From JAEUIX01 sp046156035 (GTDB lineage Bacteria; Planctomycetota; Phycisphaerae; Phycisphaerales; UBA1924), in NCBI GenBank assembly GCA_046156035.1, contig JBJXEW010000056.1, positions 1 to 64,000 of the forward strand: 64,000 nucleotides of DNA. The letters run 5' to 3'. The translations under genes and the position numbers were made by a program. This document shows, in pieces, positions 42,349-49,870 of this stretch; positions within the stretch are counted from its first letter, which is position 1, and each line of letters begins with the position of its first letter. The notes beneath the pieces were generated by a model. That model worked only from the letters and a program-made list of their open reading frames with translations. It ran no database searches and was not told the origin of the DNA.

Positions 42349-42915
42349 CTATATCCCCGCCCCCGCGCCCACCAGTTGCCGGTCCTCGGTCACACCCGCA
42401 TACTGAGGGATGTTCTCCAGTTTGGGCGAGGCGAAGTCGTACGTCGTCATGCGGCTGATGGGCGGCGAGTAGATGTGCAGCGTGATGAGGTCACTCCCCG
42501 GGGGCTGCATGTTGGCCACCTGGTGGATGTCGTGGTCTTCGGCGGAGCAGATGTACCCCGGCGGCATGGGCGTGGTCTCGCTGGGGCAGATCAGGCCCGC
42601 GGGCGTGGGCACGAAGCGGATCTCGGTGCCGGTGCCGTGCACCACGCGGAAGGCGCACGACACCCCCCGATGGTCGTGGATGGGCGTGCAGTCTCCGCTG
42701 CGCCAGCAGAGGGCCAGGAGTTCGTAGTGGGCCGTGCGCTTGATGGTGTTGCGCTTATAACCCTTGGAGCCGAACGTGCAGGCGGCCTCGATGTCGGCCC
42801 GCTGCACATCCAGCGTGCGCAGCATCGAATCGAGCACCGTCAGGTCAGCGCGGCCGGTGAGGCCGTCGAGATACTCAACGAGCGCAGCGAGTTTGGGGTA
42901 GTCGCAGTCGGCCAT
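42349..42915 (-). CDS. cysteine dioxygenase family protein
   Basis: A 188-residue cupin that would oxidise cysteine, or another small thiol, to a sulfinic acid with Fe(II) and O2. The iron ligands match the family: His80 and His82 (PIHDH) and His131 (DIHQVAN). Tyr149 (HIYSPP) fits the active-site tyrosine and the GYKRN segment fits the substrate-binding Tyr/Arg. A cysteine (Cys87) sits five residues after His82, the place of the Cys that forms the Cys-Tyr crosslink in mammalian enzymes. Start ATG 42915. The kinase gene follows after 124 bases without a gene. Confidence 0.88.
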   Translation of the reverse strand: MADCDYPKLAALVEYLDGLTGRADLTVLDSMLRTLDVQRADIEAACTFGSKGYKRNTIKRTAHYELLALCWRSGDCTPIHDHRGVSCAFRVVHGTGTEIRFVPTPAGLICPSETTPMPPGYICSAEDHDIHQVANMQPPGSDLITLHIYSPPISRMTTYDFASPKLENIPQYAGVTEDRQLVGAGAGI

Positions 42916-43037
42916 GCGCGGGGCTCCTCGGGCACCAGATCATGCGCCCGAATCGGGGAAGGTCAAGGTGGCGGACGCCCGGGCATCCCCTCCGCTCCCA
43001 GCCGAGGGGGTGGCTGAGGCCGCCGCGGCCGAAGACG

Positions 43038-43105
43038 GGGGAGGCCATCTCACGCGCCTCCCCCGGCCCTCCGGGCCACCCCCTCCGGTGTGGACCGGAG
43101 GGGGA
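43038..43105. repeat. three consecutive GC-rich hairpins
   Basis: In a 228-base spacer: GGGGGAGGC/GCCTCCCCC (43038-43065), GGCCC/GGGCC (43066-43078) and an 11-bp perfect stem CCCCCTCCGGT/ACCGGAGGGGG with GTGG loop (43080-43105). No T-run follows. The spacer otherwise holds nothing evident. Confidence 0.55.
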
Positions 43106-43143
43106 TGAAAGGCAAGCAGCGGAGGGTGATGAAGCCCCGGCCG

Positions 43144-43929
43144 TCAGAGCAGCCGCGCGTCTTTGCACGCGGGGAAGGTGGCCCGCCAGTGGCGGAGGGC
43201 GGGCAGGTCGATATCGACGCTCAGCACGCCGGGGCCGTCGGCCAGTTCGCCCAGTGTCTCACCCGTGGGGCCGAAGGCCATGGTCCCGCCGGAGTAGGTG
43301 AGGTGCGGGTCGCTGCCGGCGCGGTTCACGCACAGAACAATGGCCTGATTCTCGATTGCGCGGGCCCGGGCGAGTGCTTCGCGGTGCAGGGCACGGGGTG
43401 CGGGCCAGTTGGCGCCGATCGCGAAGAGTTCGGCGCCCATCGTCATGCCGCGGCGAAAGAGTTCGGGGAAACGCAAGTCGTAGCAGATGGCGGGGCACAC
43501 GATGGTGCGCTGGGCCGGGTCGCTGGCTGCGTGCCACGGGTAGGTCATCACCCGGTCTCCGCCTGAGAATCGCTCGGTCTCTTTGCCGAACGAGAAGGGG
43601 TGCACCTTGTCGTACTCGGCCAGGAGCGAGCCGTCCGGAGCGAGGATGGTGGCACGGTTGCGGCCGCGATTGTCGGGCCCCAGCACGGTGCGTGAGCCCT
43701 GCACGATCGCGGCCGTGCGGCGTGCGAGCGTTTGCAGGTAGCCGAGCGTGGCACCGTCGCCGTCGGCCGTGGCCTCAAGGTTGAACGAAAACCCCGTGTC
43801 GAACATCTCGGGGAGCACGACCAGATCGCCCGGCGCGATGGACGCGGAGGCGACGAGGGCATCGGCGCGGCGGTAGTTCTCCGCCTTATCTTCCCACGCG
43901 GTGTCGGCCTGCACCAGATGCGCTCGCAT
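43144..43929 (-). CDS. carbon-nitrogen hydrolase (nitrilase superfamily amidase)
   Basis: A 261-residue nitrilase-superfamily enzyme hydrolysing a C-N amide bond. The catalytic triad motifs are clear: Glu in LPEMFDTGF, Lys in EYDKVHPFSF and Cys in CPAICYDLRFPE. They resemble the omega-amidase/NIT2-YafV group that deamidates ketoglutaramate-type products, but substrate is not certain. ATG 43929 (MRAHLVQADTAWEDK) matches the family start; the frame remains open upstream. Divergent from maf by 44 bases. Confidence 0.88.
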   Translation of the reverse strand: MRAHLVQADTAWEDKAENYRRADALVASASIAPGDLVVLPEMFDTGFSFNLEATADGDGATLGYLQTLARRTAAIVQGSRTVLGPDNRGRNRATILAPDGSLLAEYDKVHPFSFGKETERFSGGDRVMTYPWHAASDPAQRTIVCPAICYDLRFPELFRRGMTMGAELFAIGANWPAPRALHREALARARAIENQAIVLCVNRAGSDPHLTYSGGTMAFGPTGETLGELADGPGVLSVDIDLPALRHWRATFPACKDARLL

Positions 43930-43973
43930 GAACGCACGGTAGCCCCATGCGTCTGTCGATACCATTGGGGGCG

Positions 43974-44702
43974 ATGGCCGCGGACACCATGATTCAACCC
44001 GGTGCGAGGCTGGTGCTGGCGAGCACATCTCCCCGCCGGCGCGACTTGCTCACCCGTGCCCTGGGCGAAGGCGGCTTTGATGTGATCGACCCGGGCGTAG
44101 ACGATGGTCAACTGAGGCTGGGCGGGGGCGTGAGTGGGGGGCCGGGGGGTGGTGGCGCGGCACCGCCGGGAGAGTGGGTGCGCATGCTGGCGTATCTCAA
44201 GGCCCGCGCTGGCGCGGAGAGGCTCGTGCGCGAGGGGCACGCGCGGCCCCAGATGTGGGTGCTGGGCGCCGACACGCTCTGTGCCCACAAGGGTGAAATC
44301 CTCGGCAAGCCGCGCGATGCGGCCGATGCGAGGGCCATGCTCGCGCGCCTCATGAACGACCGGCACGATGTGCTGACGGGCGCAGCGCTCATTCCCGCGC
44401 TGCAATCGCCTTCTCAGGCACGCGGCGGCATCGCCGGTGAGAAGAGCCTTGTGGACCGGGCCGTCTCGCACCTGGGCCCGCTCACGAGCGAGCAACTGGA
44501 TTCGTACATCGCCTCCGGTCAGTGGGCGGGCAAGGCCGGCGCCTACAACCTTGAGGAACGCGCGGCCGCGGGGTGGCCGATCCGCGCGGAGGGCGATCCG
44601 ACGTGCGTGGTGGGCCTGCCGATGGTGGCCATCGAGCCGTGGCTGCGCGCGTTCCGGGCACCTGCGGACCCACGCGCATCGCTTCAAGGGGCTGCCGCGT
44701 GA
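43974..44702 (+). CDS. maf: Maf family nucleotide pyrophosphatase
   Basis: A house-cleaning nucleoside triphosphate pyrophosphatase. Signatures: LASTSPRRRDLL, VLGADTLCAHKGEILGKP, DRHDVLTGAAL and GQWAGKAGAYNLEE. An unusual Gly/Pro loop (GGGVSGGPGGGGAAPPG, residues about 50-67) sits after the second strand. Starts at 43974 (MAADTMIQPG) or 43989 are both plausible; 43974 has GGGG close upstream. Its stop overlaps the next gene as GTGA, beginning a three-gene operon with lpxK. Confidence 0.88.
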   Translation: MAADTMIQPGARLVLASTSPRRRDLLTRALGEGGFDVIDPGVDDGQLRLGGGVSGGPGGGGAAPPGEWVRMLAYLKARAGAERLVREGHARPQMWVLGADTLCAHKGEILGKPRDAADARAMLARLMNDRHDVLTGAALIPALQSPSQARGGIAGEKSLVDRAVSHLGPLTSEQLDSYIASGQWAGKAGAYNLEERAAAGWPIRAEGDPTCVVGLPMVAIEPWLRAFRAPADPRASLQGAAA

Positions 44703-45082
44703 TCGGCAGCCTGGCACTGGCGCCGGACCTGGTCTCGCCGTGGGTGGCCGTGCCTTTGGCGATGGCCCTGATGTTCCTTGTCGCCGGGCACGTGCTCGCG
44801 GTGCAGCGCACCCCCATGCCCGCCAGCCGCAGGCGCATCCGCACGGCCAGCGGCCTGCTCATGCTTGTGGTTGCCCCACTGCTGGCCCACGCGATCTCGA
44901 CGGGCCCGGGCACCGACCAGCCGCGCCCGATGGCGGTGCTGTGGCTCTTCATCCTCTCCATGCTCGGAATGGTGGTTGCACTGGCGCTGCTGGACCTTGT
45001 CAACACGCTGCGCTTGGCGCGCCACGGCCGCGCGGGCGCGCGCGGTCGGGTCCGCGGCCGCTTTTCGAGGGGCCGCGCGTGA
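44699..45082 (+). CDS. small membrane protein between maf and lpxK
   Basis: A 127-residue protein not recognised as a named family. It has three hydrophobic segments: about 9-30 (SPWVAVPLAMALMFLVAGHVL), 46-66 and 78-101 (LWLFILSMLGMVVALALLDLV), then a basic Arg-rich tail. I start at GTG 44699, which overlaps the maf stop (GTGA); its own stop overlaps the lpxK GTG in the same way. The double coupling supports a real gene with a job in the same membrane or lipid A pathway. Function unknown. Confidence 0.7.
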   Translation: MIGSLALAPDLVSPWVAVPLAMALMFLVAGHVLAVQRTPMPASRRRIRTASGLLMLVVAPLLAHAISTGPGTDQPRPMAVLWLFILSMLGMVVALALLDLVNTLRLARHGRAGARGRVRGRFSRGRA

Positions 45083-46218
45083 GCGCCGCCGGTCGAGTTC
45101 CGCAGCGAGGTCCGCTGGGTGTGCGTTTGGGCCCGCTGGGCACGCTGCTGGGCCGCGTGGCCGAGCCGTTCTATCGCGGGGCGGTGGCGCTGCGGAACCG
45201 GCGCTACGACCGCGGGCGCGGCGTGCACGCCTTGCCCGTGCCGGTCATCAGCGTCGGCAATCTCACGGTGGGCGGCACCGGCAAGAGCCCCATGGCCGCG
45301 TGGGTGGTGCGGGAGGTCCAGCGGGCCGGCTTCCGCCCCGCCGTCGCCATGCGCGGCTACGGCGCGAAGTGGGGGGGCGCGGGCTTCTCCGACGAGGCCG
45401 AGGAATACCGCCTGAGTTTGCCGGGCGTGCCCGTGGCGGTGGGGGCCCACCGCCTCTCGGCCATCCGCGCAATGTTCGGGGCGACCTGGGGTGACGGTGG
45501 CGGCCGCGGCGTGGAGTGCATCGTGCTGGACGACGGTTTTCAGCACCGCCGCTTGCGGCGAGACCTTGACATCGTGCTCATCGACGCGACCCGCGACATT
45601 CTCTCCAACCGCCTGCTGCCCGCGGGTTGGCTGCGCGAACCCATCGAGTCGTTGCGGCGTGCGCAGGTCGTCGTCCTGACGCACATGGAGGCGGCCGATG
45701 AGCGGCTGGTCGATCGGCTCATCCACCGCATCCGCGCCGCCCGCGGGCCGGCCGACCCGGTGCGCTGCCGCCACGAGTGGACCGGGCTCGACGGCCTGAG
45801 CGGCTCCGACGGCGACACCACCGTCTGGCTGCGCGGCCGCAAGGTGCTGAGCGTGTGCGCGATCGGCAACCCGCGGCCCTTTCTGGCCCGCGTCCGCCGC
45901 GAGGCGGGCGAGTCGTGCGTGGTTGGCGAGATCGTGCTGCCCGACCACGACCCCTTCCACGAACGCACCGTTGCGCGCGTGATCGCGGAGGCACGCGGGT
46001 CGGGCGCCCAGGCGATTGTCGCCACGAACAAGGACTGGGCCAAACTCAAGCGGGTGCCGCCGGAGCGCTGGCCGTGTCCGGTCGTGCGGCCGCGGCTCAC
46101 GATGCTCTTCGACCACGGGGAAGACGAACTCCGCGCGGCGGTGGCGGCGGTGCAGCGACGGGAGGGGGCCGATGCCGGCGGCTCGACCACGGTTGGCGGC
46201 GAGGTGGCCCGTGTGTGA
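45079..46218 (+). CDS. lpxK: tetraacyldisaccharide 4'-kinase (lipid A synthesis)
   Basis: Phosphorylates the 4' position of the lipid A precursor at the inner membrane. The family signature SVGNLTVGGTGKSPMAAWV (Walker A) is followed by AMRGYG, LDDGFQHRRLRRDLDIVLID (metal-binding DDGFQH), LPAGWLREP and the C-terminal AIGNPRPF and LPDHDPF motifs. 379 residues. The start is GTG 45079, overlapping the preceding stop. Presence of lpxK implies that this organism makes lipid A-type lipopolysaccharide and a true outer membrane. Confidence 0.93.
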   Translation: MSAAGRVPQRGPLGVRLGPLGTLLGRVAEPFYRGAVALRNRRYDRGRGVHALPVPVISVGNLTVGGTGKSPMAAWVVREVQRAGFRPAVAMRGYGAKWGGAGFSDEAEEYRLSLPGVPVAVGAHRLSAIRAMFGATWGDGGGRGVECIVLDDGFQHRRLRRDLDIVLIDATRDILSNRLLPAGWLREPIESLRRAQVVVLTHMEAADERLVDRLIHRIRAARGPADPVRCRHEWTGLDGLSGSDGDTTVWLRGRKVLSVCAIGNPRPFLARVRREAGESCVVGEIVLPDHDPFHERTVARVIAEARGSGAQAIVATNKDWAKLKRVPPERWPCPVVRPRLTMLFDHGEDELRAAVAAVQRREGADAGGSTTVGGEVARV

Positions 46219-46286
46219 CGGCGTGCGGGCAACGAAAAGACCCCGGCTCGCGCCCGGGCCTGGTTGAGCGGCGCAGCGGCCGTCGA

Positions 46287-47057
46287 TTACTTCTTGGCGT
46301 CGGGCGCGGGTTGCGGGGCCGGTGCGTCCTTCTTCGCGGCGGCGGCATCAGCCGCGATCCGGGCCTTGCGCGCGGTGAGAAACTCGATGACTTCTTTGGG
46401 GGAAGCACGCTTGGTGTAGTCCTTGTCGGCGTGGGCCCACAGGACGGTGCCGTCGGTGTCCACAACAAACGTGGCGGGGACGGGCAGGTCCCACGTGCCG
46501 CGCGAACTGCGGTCGGCCAGATTGAGGCCGGCCTTCGTGTAGTTGGCCTGGGTCTCCGCGTCCAGCGTGAAGTTCACGTTGAAGGCCTTGGCGGCCTGGC
46601 CCTCATAGTCGGTCACCAGGGGCATCGCGAGGTTGTGCTTCTTCTGGACTTCGAGCAGATTGACGATCTTCTCGGGAGAGATGGCGACCAGGTTGGCTCC
46701 CGCTTGCCTGACGGCGTCGAGGTTCACGCTCCAGAGTTTGAGGTTCTGCACGCAGTAGGGGCACCACCCTCCACGGTAGAAGACCACGACGGCCGGACGG
46801 TTCTTGTAGTTGATGCTGAGTTTGCTCTCCGCCCCGCGGATCTGGATGGTCGAGATGTCCGGAAGTTTGAAGCCCACGGGCACGCCCGGCACCCACGCCG
46901 CGCCGTCGGCCATGGCGGGCTCTGCCGCTGCGGGCGCGGATGCTGTCGGCGCGACCGGTGCCGCGGCCGGGGCATCGGCCTTGGGTGCGGGTTGCTGGCT
47001 CGCCGCCAGTGAAAGCGCAGAGACGGCCAGAAGCGCGGAGGGGGCAAGCGTGAACAT
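46287..47057 (-). CDS. exported peroxiredoxin-like thioredoxin-fold protein
   Basis: A 256-residue AhpC/TSA-like protein. A signal peptide (residues 1-20) and an Ala/Pro linker (21-50) precede the thioredoxin-like core, which holds the redox motif RGGWCPYCVQNL (CxxC), AISPEK and a cis-Pro-like VPATFVVD. The C-terminus is Lys/Ala-rich. It probably reduces peroxides or serves as a thiol oxidoreductase in the periplasm. ATG 47057 is taken as start. It lies five bases downstream of the deiodinase-like gene on the same strand, so the two are likely one operon. Confidence 0.85.
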   Translation of the reverse strand: MFTLAPSALLAVSALSLAASQQPAPKADAPAAAPVAPTASAPAAAEPAMADGAAWVPGVPVGFKLPDISTIQIRGAESKLSINYKNRPAVVVFYRGGWCPYCVQNLKLWSVNLDAVRQAGANLVAISPEKIVNLLEVQKKHNLAMPLVTDYEGQAAKAFNVNFTLDAETQANYTKAGLNLADRSSRGTWDLPVPATFVVDTDGTVLWAHADKDYTKRASPKEVIEFLTARKARIAADAAAAKKDAPAPQPAPDAKK

Positions 47058-47062
47058 GACGG

Positions 47063-47725
47063 TCAAACTCCTCGATTGATGACCATGACTTCTTCGATGG
47101 GCCTTCTTTGGATGTCGGGAACCGTGCATCCATCGGCCGGATAACCAACAGGGATCAGCAGGTACGGGCGTTCGTGCTCTGGACGGTTCAGGATCTTGCC
47201 CAGAAAGCCCATCGGGCTGGGCGTGTGCGTCAGCGTCGCCAAGCCGGCGTGGTGCAGGGCCGACAACAGAAACCCTACGGCGATGCCGATGGACTCGTTC
47301 ACATAGTAAACCTGATCGCCCTCGTCGCCTTTGGCGAGTTTGAACACCGCGATCAGCCACGGGGCATCGTCGAGAAATTCTTTGTGCTCGTCGGTGCCGA
47401 GGGGTGCCAGGTCTGCCAGCCACTCCGGCGTTGCGCGGCGGGTGTAGAACTCGTGCTCCTCCGCCTCCGCCCCAACCCGAATCTCGTGCTTCAGGGCCGC
47501 GTCGTTGATGCACACGAAGCGCCACGGCTGCTTGTTCGCGCCCGAGGGGGCGGTGCCCGCCGCACGCACGGCCCACTCGATGGTTTCACGCGAGACCGCG
47601 CGCGTGCTGAAGGCCCGCACGCTGCGGCGCTGGTGCATGGTCTCAAAGAACGCACGCGCGGCCTGCTCGGGCGACAGGGCCGGCTGATAGGGCCGGAGCG
47701 GGATGGATTTCAGCGGCGGGGCCAT
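47063..47725 (-). CDS. nitroreductase-fold flavoprotein, iodotyrosine deiodinase-like
   Basis: A 220-residue FMN enzyme of the nitroreductase superfamily that matches the iodotyrosine deiodinase (IYD) subgroup. FMN-binding RRSVRAFS, AGTAPSGANKQPW, and HTPSPMGFLGKILNRP with LLIPVGYPA are as in that subgroup. Glu90, Tyr94 and Lys115 occur with the same spacing (+4 and +21) as the iodotyrosine-binding Glu157, Tyr161 and Lys182 of human IYD. It could therefore dehalogenate halotyrosines. No N-terminal membrane anchor, as expected for a bacterial homologue. ATG 47725 (MAPPLKSIPLRPYQ). Confidence 0.88.
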   Translation of the reverse strand: MAPPLKSIPLRPYQPALSPEQAARAFFETMHQRRSVRAFSTRAVSRETIEWAVRAAGTAPSGANKQPWRFVCINDAALKHEIRVGAEAEEHEFYTRRATPEWLADLAPLGTDEHKEFLDDAPWLIAVFKLAKGDEGDQVYYVNESIGIAVGFLLSALHHAGLATLTHTPSPMGFLGKILNRPEHERPYLLIPVGYPADGCTVPDIQRRPIEEVMVINRGV

Positions 47726-47805
47726 GGGGCAAGTGTTGGGGGCATGGAAGTGGCAGGGGGAAGGAAACGCGAGCGGTGCTTGGATGCACGCCGGACCGGC
47801 TTGTG

Positions 47806-49743
47806 TCAGGCCAGCGACGCGCGGATGGCGGAATAGAAACCCAGGCTGTGGTCCAGGCCCTTGCCGGGGCCGCCGCGGCGGGAGCGAGCGAGCCAGGTAC
47901 GGGCGTGGTCGGCCATGATGGCGTCCAGGTCTGCCGCAAGCGAGTGCCGCCAGCCCGCGGGCGGGTTGGGACTTCGGCGGAACCACGCGCGGCGTGCCGC
48001 GAACAGGGCGACGCGTGCGGTGAGCGAGAGTTCGTCGCCAAGCAGGGGTGAGGCAACCGAGGGCAGGCTGGCCGCGAGGGATTCGACGGTCGCGAGCGCG
48101 CCCTGCCACAGGGAGGGGTCGCCAACATCGGCGGCTTCGTCAAGCCGCTTGTGCATGTCGATGAAGAGGGCCGACTGGTTGAGCAGGCGGCCCGCTTGGC
48201 CGGGGCGAGAGAGCGGCAGGGCCACTTGGCGCACGTCCAGGTCGGCATCGCCGAGTGCAGCGAGCCACGGGCCGGAGGTGAGCGACGGGTCGCCGAGCGC
48301 GTGCAGCGCCGCGGTACGCGGGTCAAAGTCGCCCGCGGCATGGGCGTTCCACGCGGCGTTCGCGCCGTCGGCCAGACCCAGCATGGCCACGGGCCATTGC
48401 TGCTGGTGGCCCGTGTCGCCCCAGTCGCAGGTGAGGAAGCCTTCGACGTTCGCTCCGCTGGCAAGCGCGCCCAGGCCCGCACGCGCAGCCGCGTCGATGT
48501 TGCCGCGGCGCTCGGTGGTGCGGCCGAAGATGGAACGCCACGAACTGGTGCCGGGGCAGAGCCAGATGGGGCGCGAGGAAGGCACTGGGGACTGGGCACT
48601 GGGCACTGGTGAAGGCATGGCGGACGGGTCGCCACGGCGACTGAAACAGACGTCCGCCCCACCGGAGAGGATGCTGCACCAGCGGTCGAAGGGCGAATCA
48701 GGCTCGTAGCCCCACGCGAGGGCGGTGAGGTTGGCCGGCAGGTCGGCGAGGCGCTGCGGGTGCGAGAGGGCGATGTCGGCCCAGAACATCGGGCGTGTGG
48801 CCGGGCCGCCGATCCGGCGTGCGCTGGCGGCGATCCGCGCCACAAACGCGGCGTACACGTGCGAGCGCCCCGCCGCACCCCCGCCGCGAGCATCCACCGC
48901 GGCCTTGCTCCTGCCGAAGCCCACGTCGTACGTCTCATCGCAGCCGATGTTGAGGCGGCGTGAGCGGAAGCAGGGGAGCAGTTGCCCCAGCAGGCCTTCA
49001 ACGAAGGCGAGGCTCGCCGGGTCCGTCGGGCAGAGCGAGAAGGGGCCGGAGCGCGGCCACACATCAAACATCCAGTCGCCGTGGGTTTCGGCCAGGTGGG
49101 CGTACTCGGGTAGTTTCAGCCACGCGGCGAGGTGGCCGAAGCAGTTCTGGTTCGCGGCCAGTTCGATGCCGCGCTCGAAGCAGTAGTCGTCAAGGCGGCG
49201 AATCTCGGCGGGCGTGAGGGGCGCGTGCCCCTGCCACGCCGCCTCGTGGCCCGCATAGGCGAAGGTGTGCTCCGTGTAGAGTTGCAGGTGGTTGATCTTG
49301 AGGCCCGCGAGGGTGTCCACCGTCTCGAAGAGGTGCTGCATCGTGGGCACGCGGTCGCGGGAAACATCGAGCATGACGCCGCGCACGGCAAAGGTGGGCC
49401 GGTCCTCAATCCGCAGCAGCGGCAGGCGCGGTGCGAAGCGGGTCCAGAGTTGGGCGAGCGTGGCGCGCCCGTGGCGGACTCCGGCGGACGTGGTGGCTTC
49501 GATGGTGGCGACGGCCTGCGAGGCGCCTCCGTCCGACCCAGCATCCCGCGGCTCGTGCGTGGCGAGTGTGTACGCCTGACCCGCGGGCGTGGCCGGGTCG
49601 CCGTTCCCGGAGAGCACGATGTGCGGCTCGGGGAGCCGACCCGGCGAGAGCGCAACGAACCCGTCGGTGCGCTCGATGCGCGCGGGGCGGGGGATGAGCA
49701 GCAGGTCATCATCGCTCAGGCGATCCAGCGCGGCACGGTTCAC
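47806..49743 (-). CDS. GH20-like beta-N-acetylhexosaminidase with in-frame repeat insertion
   Basis: A 645-residue glycoside hydrolase family 20-type protein. Recognisable: the N-terminal GH20b-like domain (about 15-115), then VMLDVSRDRVPTM, YTEHTFAYAGHEAAW and GIELAANQNCFGHL. The catalytic Asp-Glu pair is in NIGCDETYDVG. Around residue 360-390, between CSILSGGADV and PIWLCPGTSSW, lies a stretch AMPSPVPSAQSPVPSS encoded by a dispersed repeat (48579-48662). No signal peptide is apparent. The start is the GTG at 49743 (VNRAALDRLSDDD); the longer frame reads across the divergent ltaA leader. It could act on N-acetylglucosamine-containing glycans, including peptidoglycan fragments. Confidence 0.82.
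   Translation of the reverse strand: MNRAALDRLSDDDLLLIPRPARIERTDGFVALSPGRLPEPHIVLSGNGDPATPAGQAYTLATHEPRDAGSDGGASQAVATIEATTSAGVRHGRATLAQLWTRFAPRLPLLRIEDRPTFAVRGVMLDVSRDRVPTMQHLFETVDTLAGLKINHLQLYTEHTFAYAGHEAAWQGHAPLTPAEIRRLDDYCFERGIELAANQNCFGHLAAWLKLPEYAHLAETHGDWMFDVWPRSGPFSLCPTDPASLAFVEGLLGQLLPCFRSRRLNIGCDETYDVGFGRSKAAVDARGGGAAGRSHVYAAFVARIAASARRIGGPATRPMFWADIALSHPQRLADLPANLTALAWGYEPDSPFDRWCSILSGGADVCFSRRGDPSAMPSPVPSAQSPVPSSRPIWLCPGTSSWRSIFGRTTERRGNIDAAARAGLGALASGANVEGFLTCDWGDTGHQQQWPVAMLGLADGANAAWNAHAAGDFDPRTAALHALGDPSLTSGPWLAALGDADLDVRQVALPLSRPGQAGRLLNQSALFIDMHKRLDEAADVGDPSLWQGALATVESLAASLPSVASPLLGDELSLTARVALFAARRAWFRRSPNPPAGWRHSLAADLDAIMADHARTWLARSRRGGPGKGLDHSLGFYSAIRASLA
48579..48662. repeat. 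dispersed repeat with palindrome inserted in GH20 reading frame
   Basis: ACTGGGC units ending CACTGGTGAAGGCA (48579-48618, near-copy of 944-990) join a palindrome: GGCGGAC 48619-48625 pairs with GTCCGCC 48652-48658, with an inner stem GTCGCC/GGCGAC (48628-48641). The block is 84 bases (28 codons) and keeps the frame open. A shorter relative of the palindrome is at 9526-9544. Confidence 0.65.
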
Positions 49744-49807
49744 GGGCGAAGCGTACCCGCGCCCTCCGCGAAGCCCGCGCCCCCATGCCTCTGCCACGCA
49801 GCGAGAG

Positions 49808-49849
49808 TCCAGAGGGGCAACACGCAGGGGCGGGTCTTGGCCCTCTGGA
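49808..49849. other. 9-bp inverted repeat in divergent spacer
   Basis: TCCAGAGGG at 49808-49816 and CCCTCTGGA at 49841-49849, 24 bases apart, lie in the spacer between the divergent GH20 and ltaA genes. It could be an operator or a hairpin in the ltaA leader. Confidence 0.4.
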
Positions 49850-49870
49850 TTGCCGCCCATATCCTGACGC

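Noticed and set aside
39777..42458. Very long open frame on the plus strand opposite the kinase
   Set aside because: Its sequence mirrors the WD40 repeats on the other strand and has no plausible start or product; an artefact of high GC.
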